Origin: Deltaproteobacteria bacterium
GTDB lineage: Bacteria > Desulfobacterota > Desulfobulbia > Desulfobulbales > SURF-16
Direction: 5' to 3'
Length of the DNA: 52,453 bases
Assembly: GCA_016219175.1 (NCBI GenBank)
Contig: JACRCD010000003.1
Coordinates: 1-52,453 of the forward strand
The position numbers and the translations under genes are program-made. This document shows, in pieces, positions 1 through 8,401 of this stretch. Each line of letters begins with the position of its first letter. Position 1 is the stretch's first letter. The notes under the pieces are model-generated. The model was not told the origin of the DNA, did not search any database, and was given only the letters and a program-made list of their open reading frames with translations.

Positions 1-2
1 AA

Positions 3-131
3 GTTATGCGCAGCGAGGTCAAGGCATGGGAGTCAGCAAGAAACGGGATGAATGCCGGGGTTAACTGGCAGTTCACTACTGAAAATGCGCGGATCAAACT
101 GAACAGACTTTATCCAACATTAGAGATGTGA
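3..131 (+). CDS. IS630-family transposase, C-terminal fragment
   Basis: The window opens inside a reading frame that ends with TGA at 129-131. The visible 42 residues include the stretch WQFTTENARIKLNRLYP, which resembles the C-terminal end of IS630-type (DDE superfamily) transposases, where a TTEDAR-K-LKRLYP pattern is common. The start and the catalytic DDE residues lie upstream of the window, so it cannot be said whether the element is intact. No clear terminal inverted repeat was identified just downstream. It suggests the left edge of the window abuts a mobile element or its remnant. Confidence 0.6.
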   Translation, partial: VMRSEVKAWESARNGMNAGVNWQFTTENARIKLNRLYPTLEM

Positions 132-493
132 CACGACACTATTGTTGTCCCGCCGCTAAGGACTCTTTCCCTTCCGGGGCGGACAAATTTCGGGAATATA
201 AGAAAAACACCGGAAGGTTCAAGGTTTCTCTCAATGGCTCGCTTAAAAAAAATAAAATATTTTCAGTTTGATAGCTTGTTGCTGGCTTGCTTTACGTTTC
301 ATGCCGGGCCTGGTGGTATGTATTTTGAATAAACACAAACGGCAATATGGCGTAAATGCGCAACATCGGCGGCCGATCTCCACTGGAAACGTTTGCTAAA
401 CAAAAACAGCCAAAATATGCATATGAGCATGTTGTCACATGAGTGCGTCAATAATTGAGGAATCATGATGATTACCAAAAAAAGGAGGATAGA
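132..493. other. Intergenic gap, no gene seen
   Basis: AT-rich spacer between the transposase fragment and the nonahaem cytochrome gene. Only very short open frames are present and none has a convincing ribosome-binding site or family resemblance. It must hold the promoter of the cytochrome gene, but no strong -35/-10 pair could be assigned by eye. Confidence 0.5.
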
Positions 494-2404
494 ATGGAAA
501 CAAAACGAAGTTTGATTGCTGGTATGGTGTCCTGTTTCGTGTTAATGTCCGGAGGGCCGAATGGTGTGGTGCAGGCCGCGGTTTCTCCTCCGGAACTGAC
601 TGTTTTGACCAATGACAGCAGGGCGGAGTTTTACTGGAACGCCGTCGATGGGGCAAGCGGTTACACCTTCTATTATGCCTTGTTCCCCTATCAGGAAGGT
701 GATCCGATGGGAAGTGTCGACGTGGGAAATCAAACGAATCTGTCGATAACCCTTTGGCCCGGCGCCGCCTTTCACGTGGCGGTAACGGCGCGGGATAGCG
801 AAGGGGAGAGCGAATATTCCAATTTCGAGAATTTTAGGACGCCGTCGGTCTTTCAGCCTTCAGTCAGCGACTATCAGGTATTTGCCTTCAATGATCTTGG
901 CATGCACTGTTACGATCCTGATTTTTCAGTATTCAGCCTTCTTCCACCCTACAACGTGCTGCATGCCCAGGTGGTCCAGAAAGGAAATCCTCCTCAGATC
1001 ATAGGCTCCCAGGTCGAGGTTACTTACCGTGCCATGGCCGATTCGACAGGATCCATCAATACGACCAGTCAGGGAAAGACCAATTTCTGGGAGTATGTTC
1101 ATCCTTTGTTCGGCGCTAATCTGCAGGTGGACGAGGGTCTGTTGGGGGCCAATATGCCCGGCCCCGGTAATCCGCCCCAATCTTTTGTATGGACGGACGG
1201 GGCCGTGAACTGGTTTTCAGCGGCGGGCATCCCGATCACCAGCCTTGATGATGGCATGGGGAACAATCCCTATCCTCTTATGAACGTCCGGGCCATTGAT
1301 CCGGCGGATGGAACAATCCTTTCTTCCCTTTCAGTAGTGGTTCCCGTATCCGATGAAATGGCCTGTGACGTATGCCACCTTACCGGCAACGACGCAGCTT
1401 CTCGTGCAGACATCCAGTGGAGTAACAATAGTGATTTGACACTACAGTACCGGGAAAATATCCTGATTCTTCACGATTACCGGAATGGGACGAGCCTTTA
1501 TGCGAGCCAACCGGTCCTTTGCTCCACCTGCCACTATTCCTTTGCGTTGGACTTGGCCCACCAGGGCCCGGTAGGCGCGCAAACCATGAACCCGTCTATG
1601 TCCAAAGCGCTTCACAGCCATCATGCCTCCAGAATCACGGAGTTGCCTCCCAGCGGCAACGTCTGCTTTTATTGTCATCCAGGAGAAAATACCCAGTGTG
1701 CGCGCGGGGCCATGGACACAGCGGGCATTGTCTGTCTTGATTGCCATGGAAACATGTTTGCCGTTGGCCGGAACACCAGGCAACCCTGGATCGATCTTCC
1801 CAGATGTGAATCCTGTCACACCGGGGATGCGCTCAGTAATTTTGACGGGCCGATTATCCGGCAGAGTGCTTACAATGACAGCCCGAATGTGGCTACCTTT
1901 ATCACCGCGCCCAACAAACGATTCGCCGAACAGGACGGGACACTCTTCCGCAACAGCGTCGGGCACCACGGAATCGCGTGTGAATCCTGCCATGGCAGCA
2001 CTCATGCCATATGGCCGAGCAGGGAGGAGAACGATAATCTCACGGCCATAATGATTCAGGGTCACGAGGGCATGATTATCGAATGCGCCTCCTGCCATGA
2101 TGACTCCCTTCCTCTTACCCCTGATGGCGGCCCTCACGGGTTGCATAACGTGAACAGTCAGTCATGGGTGCATTCTCATGAAGATTTTGCCTCGCAGCAG
2201 GCCTGCGCACCCTGTCATGGCGCAGGAGGAGAAGGAACCGTGCTTTCCAAGGCAGCCGTGGACAGGGTTTTTAATGTTGAGGATAATAATACCGTCGCCA
2301 TCCCGAAAGGCACACAGATCGGTTGTGATCTCTGCCATGAAAATATGCTTGGCCCAGGAGGGAACGACGATGACGATGAAGACGAAGAGGAGGTCGACGA
2401 CTAA
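494..2404 (+). CDS. Secreted nonahaem c-type cytochrome with N-terminal FN3-like domain
   Basis: The 636-residue product starts at the ATG at 494, which follows an AGGAGG ribosome-binding site; an upstream in-frame ATG at 455 lacks one. A signal peptide (KR n-region, hydrophobic core, probable cut after VQA) is followed by a fibronectin-III-like segment (about residues 30-115), a cysteine-poor middle domain and nine CXXCH haem motifs (CDVCH, CSTCH, CFYCH, CLDCH, CESCH twice, CASCH, CAPCH, CDLCH). The last 15 residues are almost all Asp/Glu. It is expected to be exported and to carry electrons in the periplasm or at the cell surface. A Cys at residue 14 could be read as a weak lipobox, but the following residues are hydrophobic, so ordinary cleavage is preferred. 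It appears monocistronic. The exact cytochrome family was not recognised. Confidence 0.85.
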   Translation: METKRSLIAGMVSCFVLMSGGPNGVVQAAVSPPELTVLTNDSRAEFYWNAVDGASGYTFYYALFPYQEGDPMGSVDVGNQTNLSITLWPGAAFHVAVTARDSEGESEYSNFENFRTPSVFQPSVSDYQVFAFNDLGMHCYDPDFSVFSLLPPYNVLHAQVVQKGNPPQIIGSQVEVTYRAMADSTGSINTTSQGKTNFWEYVHPLFGANLQVDEGLLGANMPGPGNPPQSFVWTDGAVNWFSAAGIPITSLDDGMGNNPYPLMNVRAIDPADGTILSSLSVVVPVSDEMACDVCHLTGNDAASRADIQWSNNSDLTLQYRENILILHDYRNGTSLYASQPVLCSTCHYSFALDLAHQGPVGAQTMNPSMSKALHSHHASRITELPPSGNVCFYCHPGENTQCARGAMDTAGIVCLDCHGNMFAVGRNTRQPWIDLPRCESCHTGDALSNFDGPIIRQSAYNDSPNVATFITAPNKRFAEQDGTLFRNSVGHHGIACESCHGSTHAIWPSREENDNLTAIMIQGHEGMIIECASCHDDSLPLTPDGGPHGLHNVNSQSWVHSHEDFASQQACAPCHGAGGEGTVLSKAAVDRVFNVEDNNTVAIPKGTQIGCDLCHENMLGPGGNDDDDEDEEEVDD

Positions 2405-2940
2405 TCATGAGCGAGGATAATCATCCCGCCTGATTGCCGCTGCTGTCCGGCCGCTTGCAAGTGGTCAAATCACATAGTTGACCAGCTTGCCATGCGGCCG
2501 GGCATAGCCGCCTGTTTTAGGAAGGAATTCGGCAGTGAAGAATTCCGCAAGAGTCTCTAAGGTATCTTGAAAAGATTAGATGTGGCTGGCCGGTCTGGTC
2601 CAGTCATGCTGGTTTAGATGAAAGTCTTTGTCTGTCTTGCTGCGCCGCGGGACTTTCATTGTTCGGTGTTCCCGCTTGCGGAGCTGGGTGTTGGAATGAC
2701 GAACCCCTCATTACTGGCATTTTGTCCCGCATGGCAGGACAGAGTGCGGTGAAACGGGACAAAGGGTGCTGCCCGGCAACCCCTCCCCGCCGGCCCAGGC
2801 GCGCCCCGGCAGCCGGGGAGTCAAGCAGTAGTCAACCGGCAAGGGAGAGACGCCGGGCCGCGCCTGGTTTGCTATTCAAGCTGGAAGGTTACCTTCATTT
2901 CCGGAAACAACAAGATTCATGCCGGGCCGGTCTTTTGGGA
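2405..2940. other. Intergenic gap with hairpin and possible element-end motif
   Basis: No gene is supported here; a long plus-strand frame (2659-3522) is the antisense shadow of the PfpI gene. The gap holds a large imperfect hairpin (2447-2501) and, at 2571-2585, a TCTTGAAAAGATTAG motif that resembles one at 11215-11228. Confidence 0.5.
2447..2501 (+). terminator. Long imperfect stem-loop downstream of nonahaem cytochrome
   Basis: CCGGCCGC...GCAAG..GGTCAA and its complement TTGACC..CTTGC..GCGGCCGG form arms of about 22 bp around a 9-nt loop, 43 nt after the cytochrome stop. A U-tract does not follow directly, so it may be a transcript-stabilising structure or a factor-dependent terminator instead of a canonical intrinsic one. 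Confidence 0.45.
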
Positions 2941-3465
2941 TCAGGCGCCGGACAATTTCTGCATAATCACCTTCATGAAGGCCGGCAGATCGTCGGGTTT
3001 GCGGCTGGTCACCAGCTTGTTGTCCGCCACGACCTCCTGATCGACAAACGTCGCGCCGGCATGGACCAGATCGTCCTTGATGGAGAAAAAGCCCGTTACC
3101 TTTTTCCCCCTGATGATGTCCGCGGAAGCGAGCATCCAGCCCCCATGGCAGATCGCCGCCACCACTTTGCCGGCTTCATGCAGATCCCTCACCATTTTGA
3201 CCATGGCCGGATGACGGCGCATATGATCCGGGGCATAGCCGCCGGGGATAATAATTCCCGCGAATTCCTCCGCCCTGATGTCGTTCATGCCCCGGTCCGC
3301 CCTGGCGAGAATGTTGTCCTTGCCCCTGTACAGAACCCCGGCCTCGGCCCCGACCACGCAGACTTCGGCGCCTTCCTCCTTCAGCCGGTAATAGGGATAC
3401 CAGAACTCCAGTTCATTGTAGAGGGTCTCGATGAGAATAATGACCTTTTTGCCTGTCAACGCCAT
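2941..3465 (-). CDS. DJ-1/PfpI family protein (protease/deglycase-like)
   Basis: The 174-residue product has the flavodoxin-like DJ-1/PfpI fold signature: N-terminal KKVIILIETLYNELEFWYP, central GIIIPGGYAPD, and the nucleophile elbow AAICHGGWML with Cys106-His107. This fits the PfpI/YhbO subgroup, whose members have been reported as cysteine proteases or as glyoxal-adduct deglycases; the substrate cannot be read from sequence. Length is typical. The start is ATG at 3465, after a purine-rich AAAGGAGAAAA site. It is transcribed alone and divergently from the ATP-pyrophosphatase gene. A role in carbonyl or protein stress is inferred from the family only. Confidence 0.85.
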   Translation of the reverse strand: MALTGKKVIILIETLYNELEFWYPYYRLKEEGAEVCVVGAEAGVLYRGKDNILARADRGMNDIRAEEFAGIIIPGGYAPDHMRRHPAMVKMVRDLHEAGKVVAAICHGGWMLASADIIRGKKVTGFFSIKDDLVHAGATFVDQEVVADNKLVTSRKPDDLPAFMKVIMQKLSGA

Positions 3466-4108
3466 GATTTTTTCTCCTTTTTGTGGTTTACTTCAGTTCC
3501 CGGATCAGACATAACGGCTTGAAATCGTAAATTTATATGAAAATATCGCCGGACAACATGCCGGCGGCTCCCGGAGCATGTCCGGGGAAAATAATGCAGC
3601 CGGGAGTTGCGTTGAATTTTACTTTGCGATCTTCCGCAATGGACCTCCTCAGTCTCTTGATCTGTTCAATCCGTGCAAAATCTTGGCCAAGCAATCTTGA
3701 GCCCGGATTTTGGGGATACATACGTAATTGCGGAATCCGCGGTTGGCGGCAGCCCGGATGTAAATATTGCCTGCCGGCCAGCGCTAATCCTGAACGATGG
3801 ATTCCGGCTGAAAGCATGGCGGAATGACGACCATGAAATTCATGGGCAAGGGGCATCGATGAGAAAAGAAATGCATTCTTGACAGAGTACGGTAAGTAAC
3901 GGTAAACAACAAAACCGTATCGCTCAGCCGAGGTCCAGAGGGCGGAATCAATGGCGCGGATGACCGGGTTGACGTGGCATGGCCGGCCCGATTCGGCCGG
4001 ATTGCGGTACCGGCTGCACCGGGTTATGCAGCCAGGGGGTATTGCTTGCTGAAGGCTGTAAAAACCGCCCCGGGTTCTGGGGCATTTCATAATTTTTCAA
4101 GGAAGAAA
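3466..4108. other. Intergenic gap, REP-like sequence, no gene
   Basis: About 640 bp between divergent genes. Open frames on both strands have atypical composition and no family resemblance. Around 3801-3826 there is an ATTCCG...CGGAAT inverted pair within the text GATTCCGGCTGAAAGCATGG, which looks like a degenerate palindromic extragenic repeat. No strong promoter was assigned. Confidence 0.4.
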
Positions 4109-4783
4109 ATGAAACCGGAAACCATGACTTCGATAACAGACCGTCCGTTCTTTTGCTCGTGGAGCGGCGGCAAGGACTCGTGCCTGGCCCTCTGTCATGC
4201 GATCAAGCAGGGCGGCAGGCCGCAATCTCTTTTCACCATGTTGACGGAGGACGGCCGGAACTCGCGGTCCCACGGGCTGCCGAAGAGCCTGCTGGAACAA
4301 CAGGCGCGCCAGCTGGGTCTGCCGATTGTCTTTGGTTCCGCGACATGGGGCGGGTATGAAACGAAATTTCAGGCGGCGTTGCGGGAATGCAGGCAGCAAG
4401 GCATCGAACATGGGGTTTTCGGCGACATAGACGTTGAGCCGCACCGGGAGTGGTGTTTGCGGATGTGCCAGGCCAAAGGGCTGGGGGTATTCCACCCGCT
4501 CTGGCAACGTTCGCGCCGGGAATTATTGAGGGAATTCATCGATCTGGGCTTTACGGCCATTATCGTGGTCACCCAGGCGGACAAACTAGGGCCAGAATGG
4601 TTGGGCAGGACCATCGACGACGCGGCGATGCGGGAACTGGCGCAGACGGGCATCGACATCTGCGGCGAACTGGGCGAATATCACACCCTGGTCACCGGCG
4701 GGCCGCTCTTCAAATCGGAGCTGACCTTCACCCGCAAAGAGACCGTCCACCATGACGGCTATTGGTTTCTGAAGCTGGAGTAG
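4109..4783 (+). CDS. ATP-pyrophosphatase, diphthine-ammonia ligase-like (DUF71 family)
   Basis: The 224-residue product carries the PP-loop SWSGGKDS near the N-terminus, an ATP-pyrophosphatase signature, then motifs characteristic of the DUF71/MJ0570 family: GVFGDID, HREWC and a C-terminal GELGEYHT. Archaeal and eukaryotic members amidate diphthine on EF-2. Bacteria lack diphthamide, so the bacterial substrate must differ; comparative-genomics work has suggested cobalamin-related roles for some members. The start was set at ATG 4109, after GGAAG; upstream in-frame starts (from 3974) give sequence outside the family. It stands alone, convergent with the MFS gene. Substrate assignment is open. 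Confidence 0.8.
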   Translation: MKPETMTSITDRPFFCSWSGGKDSCLALCHAIKQGGRPQSLFTMLTEDGRNSRSHGLPKSLLEQQARQLGLPIVFGSATWGGYETKFQAALRECRQQGIEHGVFGDIDVEPHREWCLRMCQAKGLGVFHPLWQRSRRELLREFIDLGFTAIIVVTQADKLGPEWLGRTIDDAAMRELAQTGIDICGELGEYHTLVTGGPLFKSELTFTRKETVHHDGYWFLKLE

Positions 4784-4787
4784 GGGC

Positions 4788-4825
4788 AGCCCTTCTTGCT
4801 GGCCAAGGGGCTAATCGTTTTTTCT
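4788..4825 (+). terminator. Possible intrinsic terminator of the ATP-pyrophosphatase gene
   Basis: AGCCCTT and AAGGGGCT pair with a one-base bulge across an 11-nt loop and are followed by AATCGTTTTTT. It overlaps the 3' end of the convergent MFS gene. Confidence 0.35.
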
Positions 4826-6019
4826 GTCTCGCACGTTCAGTATGAAGACCGGCAGGGCCATGATCAGTATTGCCGCCATCAGTCCGAAGGAAATCCGGTA
4901 ACCGTAACGGACGAGCAGGAATCCCGCCAGGATGGGGCCGGCGGCGTGCCCGACGTCGAAAATGGTGCCAAAGGCGCCCATGGCGGTGCCAAAGTGCTTT
5001 TCCTTGCACATATCAGCGACCAGGGCAGCGCTGGATGAGGTGACGACCGCTTCGCCCACGCCGAAAAAGGCCACCGCGACCATCAACATCGAGAAGCTCG
5101 TTAACATCGGGATCGCGCCAAACGATAAAGCGCAGATTACCAGGCCCGTCGAGATCAGAACTGTTCTCCCATGCTTGTCGGACGTCCTGCCCATGATGGG
5201 CTTGGAGACAATGGTCGTGACTACCTGTACCCCCCACAAGATGCCGGCCTGAAATTCATTGAGCCCGGCGATTTTTACTGCATAGATGGGAAGAAAGGCC
5301 TCCAGCGCCCCGACGGTCATGTTCTGCAACCCTTCCATGGTCGAAGTGATAACAATTCGCTTATCCCGGCCGATTTCTTTAATCCCTGAGACAAAGCGAT
5401 TAACGGCCTCTGCTAGACTAGCGCCGGGGGCGACTGGTTTTCCGTCCCTGAGCAGGCCGAGAGACAAAACGAAAGCCATCATCCCGGTGATGCCGCTCAG
5501 GAGATAGGCATAGTGAAACTCGTTAACAGACGGCGCTGCGGCGGCAACCGTGCTGTGCAGAATGAGTCCGCCGAGCGGCGCGCCGAGAAGGTTGCCGATG
5601 ATGGTCACGGATGAAAACCACGACATCATCTCACCTTTTTTTGTGCCTGCCGCATCCGCCACTACCGCCATGGCCACCGGCCCGTAAATCGCTGTCGCCA
5701 GGCCATGAATAAATCTGATGATGATCAGCGGGTAATAGCTCTCCACCCAGAGATAGGTAAAGGGCATGAAGGCGAAGAAGAATAGCCCGATGAGCATTGT
5801 TCTTTTTCTGCCGATAATATCCGACAGGGCGCCGGCTGGCAGTTTGAAAAATATTCCGGTAACCGTTGAAACTCCCACGGCAAAACCAATGGCTTCGGGA
5901 CCAGCGCCAAGATAAAGGGCAAAGAGGGGCAGCACGGGACTGCGGGCCAGGGCATAAGAGAGCCTCGCGAAAAAACCGACGGTGCAGAGCGCGGCGAAGG
6001 GAGAAAGGAATTGGGCCAT
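4811..6019 (-). CDS. MFS transporter (second paralogue of chr operon)
   Basis: The 402-residue, 12-helix major facilitator has the typical loop 2-3 motif DIIGRKR after a hydrophobic N-terminus, and a matching SDKHGRT in the second half. It is a clear paralogue of the MFS gene at 6345-7532: both share the SPVLPLF...LGA opening and the IRF-HG-ATAI-GPVAMA block. The start was placed at ATG 6019, six bases after the rhodanese stop; an in-frame ATG at 6061 would extend into the rhodanese gene. It is the last gene of the eight-gene minus-strand operon. The substrate is unknown; drug or metabolite efflux is the family default. Confidence 0.85.
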   Translation of the reverse strand: MAQFLSPFAALCTVGFFARLSYALARSPVLPLFALYLGAGPEAIGFAVGVSTVTGIFFKLPAGALSDIIGRKRTMLIGLFFFAFMPFTYLWVESYYPLIIIRFIHGLATAIYGPVAMAVVADAAGTKKGEMMSWFSSVTIIGNLLGAPLGGLILHSTVAAAAPSVNEFHYAYLLSGITGMMAFVLSLGLLRDGKPVAPGASLAEAVNRFVSGIKEIGRDKRIVITSTMEGLQNMTVGALEAFLPIYAVKIAGLNEFQAGILWGVQVVTTIVSKPIMGRTSDKHGRTVLISTGLVICALSFGAIPMLTSFSMLMVAVAFFGVGEAVVTSSSAALVADMCKEKHFGTAMGAFGTIFDVGHAAGPILAGFLLVRYGYRISFGLMAAILIMALPVFILNVRDRKND

Positions 6020-6024
6020 TTTCG

Positions 6025-6348
6025 TTATCCGGAGATTAATTCGCCGCCACTTTCCTTCCATCCGGCAAGTCCACCTTCGACATACTGGACAGTGAGCCCC
6101 TTGGCGCGTAGCGTTTCCATCGTGGACTTGCTGACTGAACCGCCCCTGGCGCAGTAAATGACAACCTCTTGGTCGGAACTCAACTCGTCGGCCCAGGTGC
6201 TGGCCTCGGCAGGGTCATGCCACACAGCGCCTGGAATCAGGACAGGGTCAGAGTCAAGATCATTTTTTCTTCTGACGTCGAGCAATTGGACGTCCATCTT
6301 TTCCTTCAGTTTAGCCTGCAAATCGGCTGGGGTGATTGTATCGTTCAT
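6025..6348 (-). CDS. Rhodanese-like domain protein (single domain)
   Basis: The 107-residue protein consists of one rhodanese domain. It has the early QLLDVRRKNDL strand-loop, then the active-site loop VVIYCARGGSVS with a catalytic Cys, and the terminal VEGGLAGWKESG typical of the family. Such proteins transfer sulfane sulfur or sense persulfides and lack a signal peptide, so it should be cytoplasmic. It overlaps the upstream MFS gene by 4 bp (ATGA) and sits 5 bp ahead of the other, so translation is probably coupled. Placement between two paralogous transporters in a chromate operon suggests a link between sulfur chemistry and oxyanion stress, which is inference. Confidence 0.85.
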   Translation of the reverse strand: MNDTITPADLQAKLKEKMDVQLLDVRRKNDLDSDPVLIPGAVWHDPAEASTWADELSSDQEVVIYCARGGSVSKSTMETLRAKGLTVQYVEGGLAGWKESGGELISG

Positions 6349-7532
6349 GCGGTATGTCCTCCGTTATGTGAACCAATGGTAAGGAAAAACAACAAGGTAA
6401 CAGACAAAAGCACGAGTGAAGCCCCCAGAAAAGACTGCGCATAGCCAAAGTTGGCTGCAACGATCCCCGAGAGCAACGGCCCGCTCGTATGGCCGACGTC
6501 CATGATAGAGCCTAGTACCCCCATGGCCGAGCCCCTGGCCTGCTGACTGCTCAGGTCAGCGATATAGGCTGATGTCGCCGAGGTGACTACCGAAAGACAA
6601 AGGCCGAAGGCGATACTGAGAAGAAGCATCGGAAAAAATAAAGAAACGCAGGAAAATCCACCAATGCAGGCAGCCCCGAGCAACCCTCCGGCAAATATTT
6701 GAGGCTTTCGGCCATGAGTGTCTGAAAACCTGCCCATGATTGGTTTGGTGAGGGCCAGGACAATGATTTGGCCCGAGAGAAATATCCCGACATGGGCGGC
6801 GGTAAGACCGTTTTGGACTGCGTATAGGGGAAGGAAGGTTTCAAATGTCCCATAGGCAAAGAGGATTGAGGCCTCCACAAAACAGGTGATCAGAATCTTG
6901 CGGTTGAGGGCGACTGATCGGAAGACACGAAACGTCTCGCTCCACGATTGCCCAGCCTGTCCCGTCTTCTCTGGAACCGGCAGCATGAGAGTCAGGATGA
7001 AAGTGATCAAGCCCGCGACCCCACAGACAGCATAAACCACCTGGTAACTGAAGGTGGAGTTCAAGGAGAAGTAACCTAAAATACTCCCGCCAACGACCGG
7101 CGCCATGAACCGCCCCGCTAACGTCGCGGTAGAAAACCAACCCAGCTTTTCACCCCGTTCCTTGTGGGAAAGCGTGGAGATTAAGGCCATGGCAACCGGC
7201 AAAAAGATGGCCGTGGCAAAACCATGATAAAATCGAATCAAGGCAAGCTGCCAGAGGCGGGTCACGAACAGATAGCCAAAAGGCGCTGAGGCAAAGACGA
7301 GAGAGGAGACCACGAGTAATCTCTTCTTGCCGAAGCGATCCGCCAGGAGTCCGGCGGGCACACTGAAGGCGACACCCGCCAAGGCCGAAATGGCGGCAAC
7401 AAGACCAACCCCTGACGGGTCTGCCCCCAAATGAGTGGTAAAAAGGGGCAACACCGGGCTTTTGGATATGGTGGAGCTAAAAATCGCAAACAGCCCGGTG
7501 GCGCAAAGAAAGACAAAGGGACTGAGCTTCAT
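6345..7532 (-). CDS. MFS transporter (first paralogue of chr operon)
   Basis: The 395-residue major facilitator has twelve predicted helices, the A-motif LLADRFGKKRL between helices 2 and 3, and the repeat motif SDTHGRK in the second half. It resembles the MFS protein encoded at 4811-6019 along the whole length, pointing to a duplication with a rhodanese gene in between. It overlaps the HD-domain gene upstream (4 bp) and the rhodanese gene downstream (4 bp), which places it firmly in the operon. The substrate is not evident. Confidence 0.85.
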   Translation of the reverse strand: MKLSPFVFLCATGLFAIFSSTISKSPVLPLFTTHLGADPSGVGLVAAISALAGVAFSVPAGLLADRFGKKRLLVVSSLVFASAPFGYLFVTRLWQLALIRFYHGFATAIFLPVAMALISTLSHKERGEKLGWFSTATLAGRFMAPVVGGSILGYFSLNSTFSYQVVYAVCGVAGLITFILTLMLPVPEKTGQAGQSWSETFRVFRSVALNRKILITCFVEASILFAYGTFETFLPLYAVQNGLTAAHVGIFLSGQIIVLALTKPIMGRFSDTHGRKPQIFAGGLLGAACIGGFSCVSLFFPMLLLSIAFGLCLSVVTSATSAYIADLSSQQARGSAMGVLGSIMDVGHTSGPLLSGIVAANFGYAQSFLGASLVLLSVTLLFFLTIGSHNGGHTA

Positions 7533-8086
7533 GTTCGGCTCATCAAAGCCTGGATTTCATGGTGGTAACCCAGATAGCGATTCATGGTAATCTCGTTCTT
7601 GCCGTATTTGGGATAGGTTCGCAGTATCTCCTCAAAACGTGATTCCGACTCTGATTCGCTTTGTAGGGTGACAATGCCATCGGTGATGATGTCCACCAAA
7701 CGGTCAGCATAAATGACAATTCGCTCCTCAAGCCGATGCAGGGTGTAATCCTTGACCGGCAGTCCCAGTTCCGTGGCTTCAACCGCTGTCAGACCGCCAC
7801 GGATGTGCTTTTCCATGATAGCGGTGACAGCAGGCGGCAACCCCAACCCCACGCCCATCTCGGCCCCGGTCTGGCCATGGACGATATCGTGGGTCTTGGA
7901 CTTGCCCAAGTCATGATACAACGCACCTCGCCCCACCAGTTCCATGTCCAGCTCGGCATGGGTGCGCCTGGCGATCTCCAAGGCCTTATTTGCAACCGCC
8001 GTGCTATGCTCAATGTCCGGTTCGGACATTCCAGCGTGGCGCAGCAGGTCAATATCCGCCTGTTGCAGGCAATAGTCATGACCCAT
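7529..8086 (-). CDS. HD-domain hydrolase (HDIG-like)
   Basis: The 185-residue protein is a small HD-superfamily metal-dependent phosphohydrolase. A first His (DIEHSTAVANKALEIARR) is followed by GALYHDLGKSKTHDI, which supplies the HD doublet, and then by EKHIRGG and YADRLVD, which give the remaining metal ligands. It resembles stand-alone HDIG proteins of archaea and anaerobes whose substrate is unknown. The ATG at 8086 is preferred because AAGGAGGG lies seven bases upstream; the in-frame TTG at 8092 is too close to that site. It starts two bases past the stop of the upstream gene and overlaps the next gene. Its role in a chromate operon is unexplained. Confidence 0.8.
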   Translation of the reverse strand: MGHDYCLQQADIDLLRHAGMSEPDIEHSTAVANKALEIARRTHAELDMELVGRGALYHDLGKSKTHDIVHGQTGAEMGVGLGLPPAVTAIMEKHIRGGLTAVEATELGLPVKDYTLHRLEERIVIYADRLVDIITDGIVTLQSESESESRFEEILRTYPKYGKNEITMNRYLGYHHEIQALMSRT

Positions 8087-8088
8087 GG

Positions 8089-8382
8089 TCAACCCTCCTT
8101 GGGCGCAATGCCAAAATAAACATAAGCATCCTTCATGGCGGCCTTGTATTCATGGCGGATTTTTTTGAACTTCTTCTCCATGTCTTCGCGGAGGTGTTCA
8201 ATGTACTCCTTCACGCCTTCCTCGCCGTACTTCTCAACAATCCGCGGGCCGAAATCCCATATTCGCGTGAAGTCGTGTCGTTCGTTCTTGTGCACAGCAT
8301 CATCAATCCAGCGGTGCAAATCAGCATAGTCCTTACCTGTTCTTCCAAGGCTTGTTTCAAAATGCTTTTCGGTTGGCGGCAT
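8089..8382 (-). CDS. Small conserved protein of chr operon, function unknown
   Basis: The 97-residue, charged, soluble protein starts at ATG 8382 after a GGAGGA site. It contains DYADLHRWIDDAVHKNERHD with several His and Asp residues, followed by YGEEGVKEYIEHLREDMEKK. The pattern recalls small uncharacterised bacterial families with a H-W-D...H...RH arrangement (DUF6915-like), which could bind metal; this match is from memory and weak. It lies between chrA and the HD-domain gene with tight spacing, so it is co-transcribed. No membrane segment or signal peptide is seen. Confidence 0.65.
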   Translation of the reverse strand: MPPTEKHFETSLGRTGKDYADLHRWIDDAVHKNERHDFTRIWDFGPRIVEKYGEEGVKEYIEHLREDMEKKFKKIRHEYKAAMKDAYVYFGIAPKEG

Positions 8383-8401
8383 GGTTATTCCTCCATATTT
8401 G

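Noticed and set aside
494-535. Lipoprotein signal peptide on the nonahaem cytochrome
   Set aside because: The only candidate lipobox Cys (residue 14) is followed by more hydrophobic residues and the hydrophobic stretch before it is very short; cleavage after VQA fits better.
2659-3522. 287-codon open frame on the plus strand
   Set aside because: It lies antisense to the PfpI gene, which has clear family motifs and a ribosome-binding site; this frame has no recognisable domain.
3533-4090. 185-codon open frame on the minus strand in the gap before the ATP-pyrophosphatase
   Set aside because: Composition is atypical, there is no ribosome-binding site or family motif, and part of it reads a palindromic repeat-like sequence.
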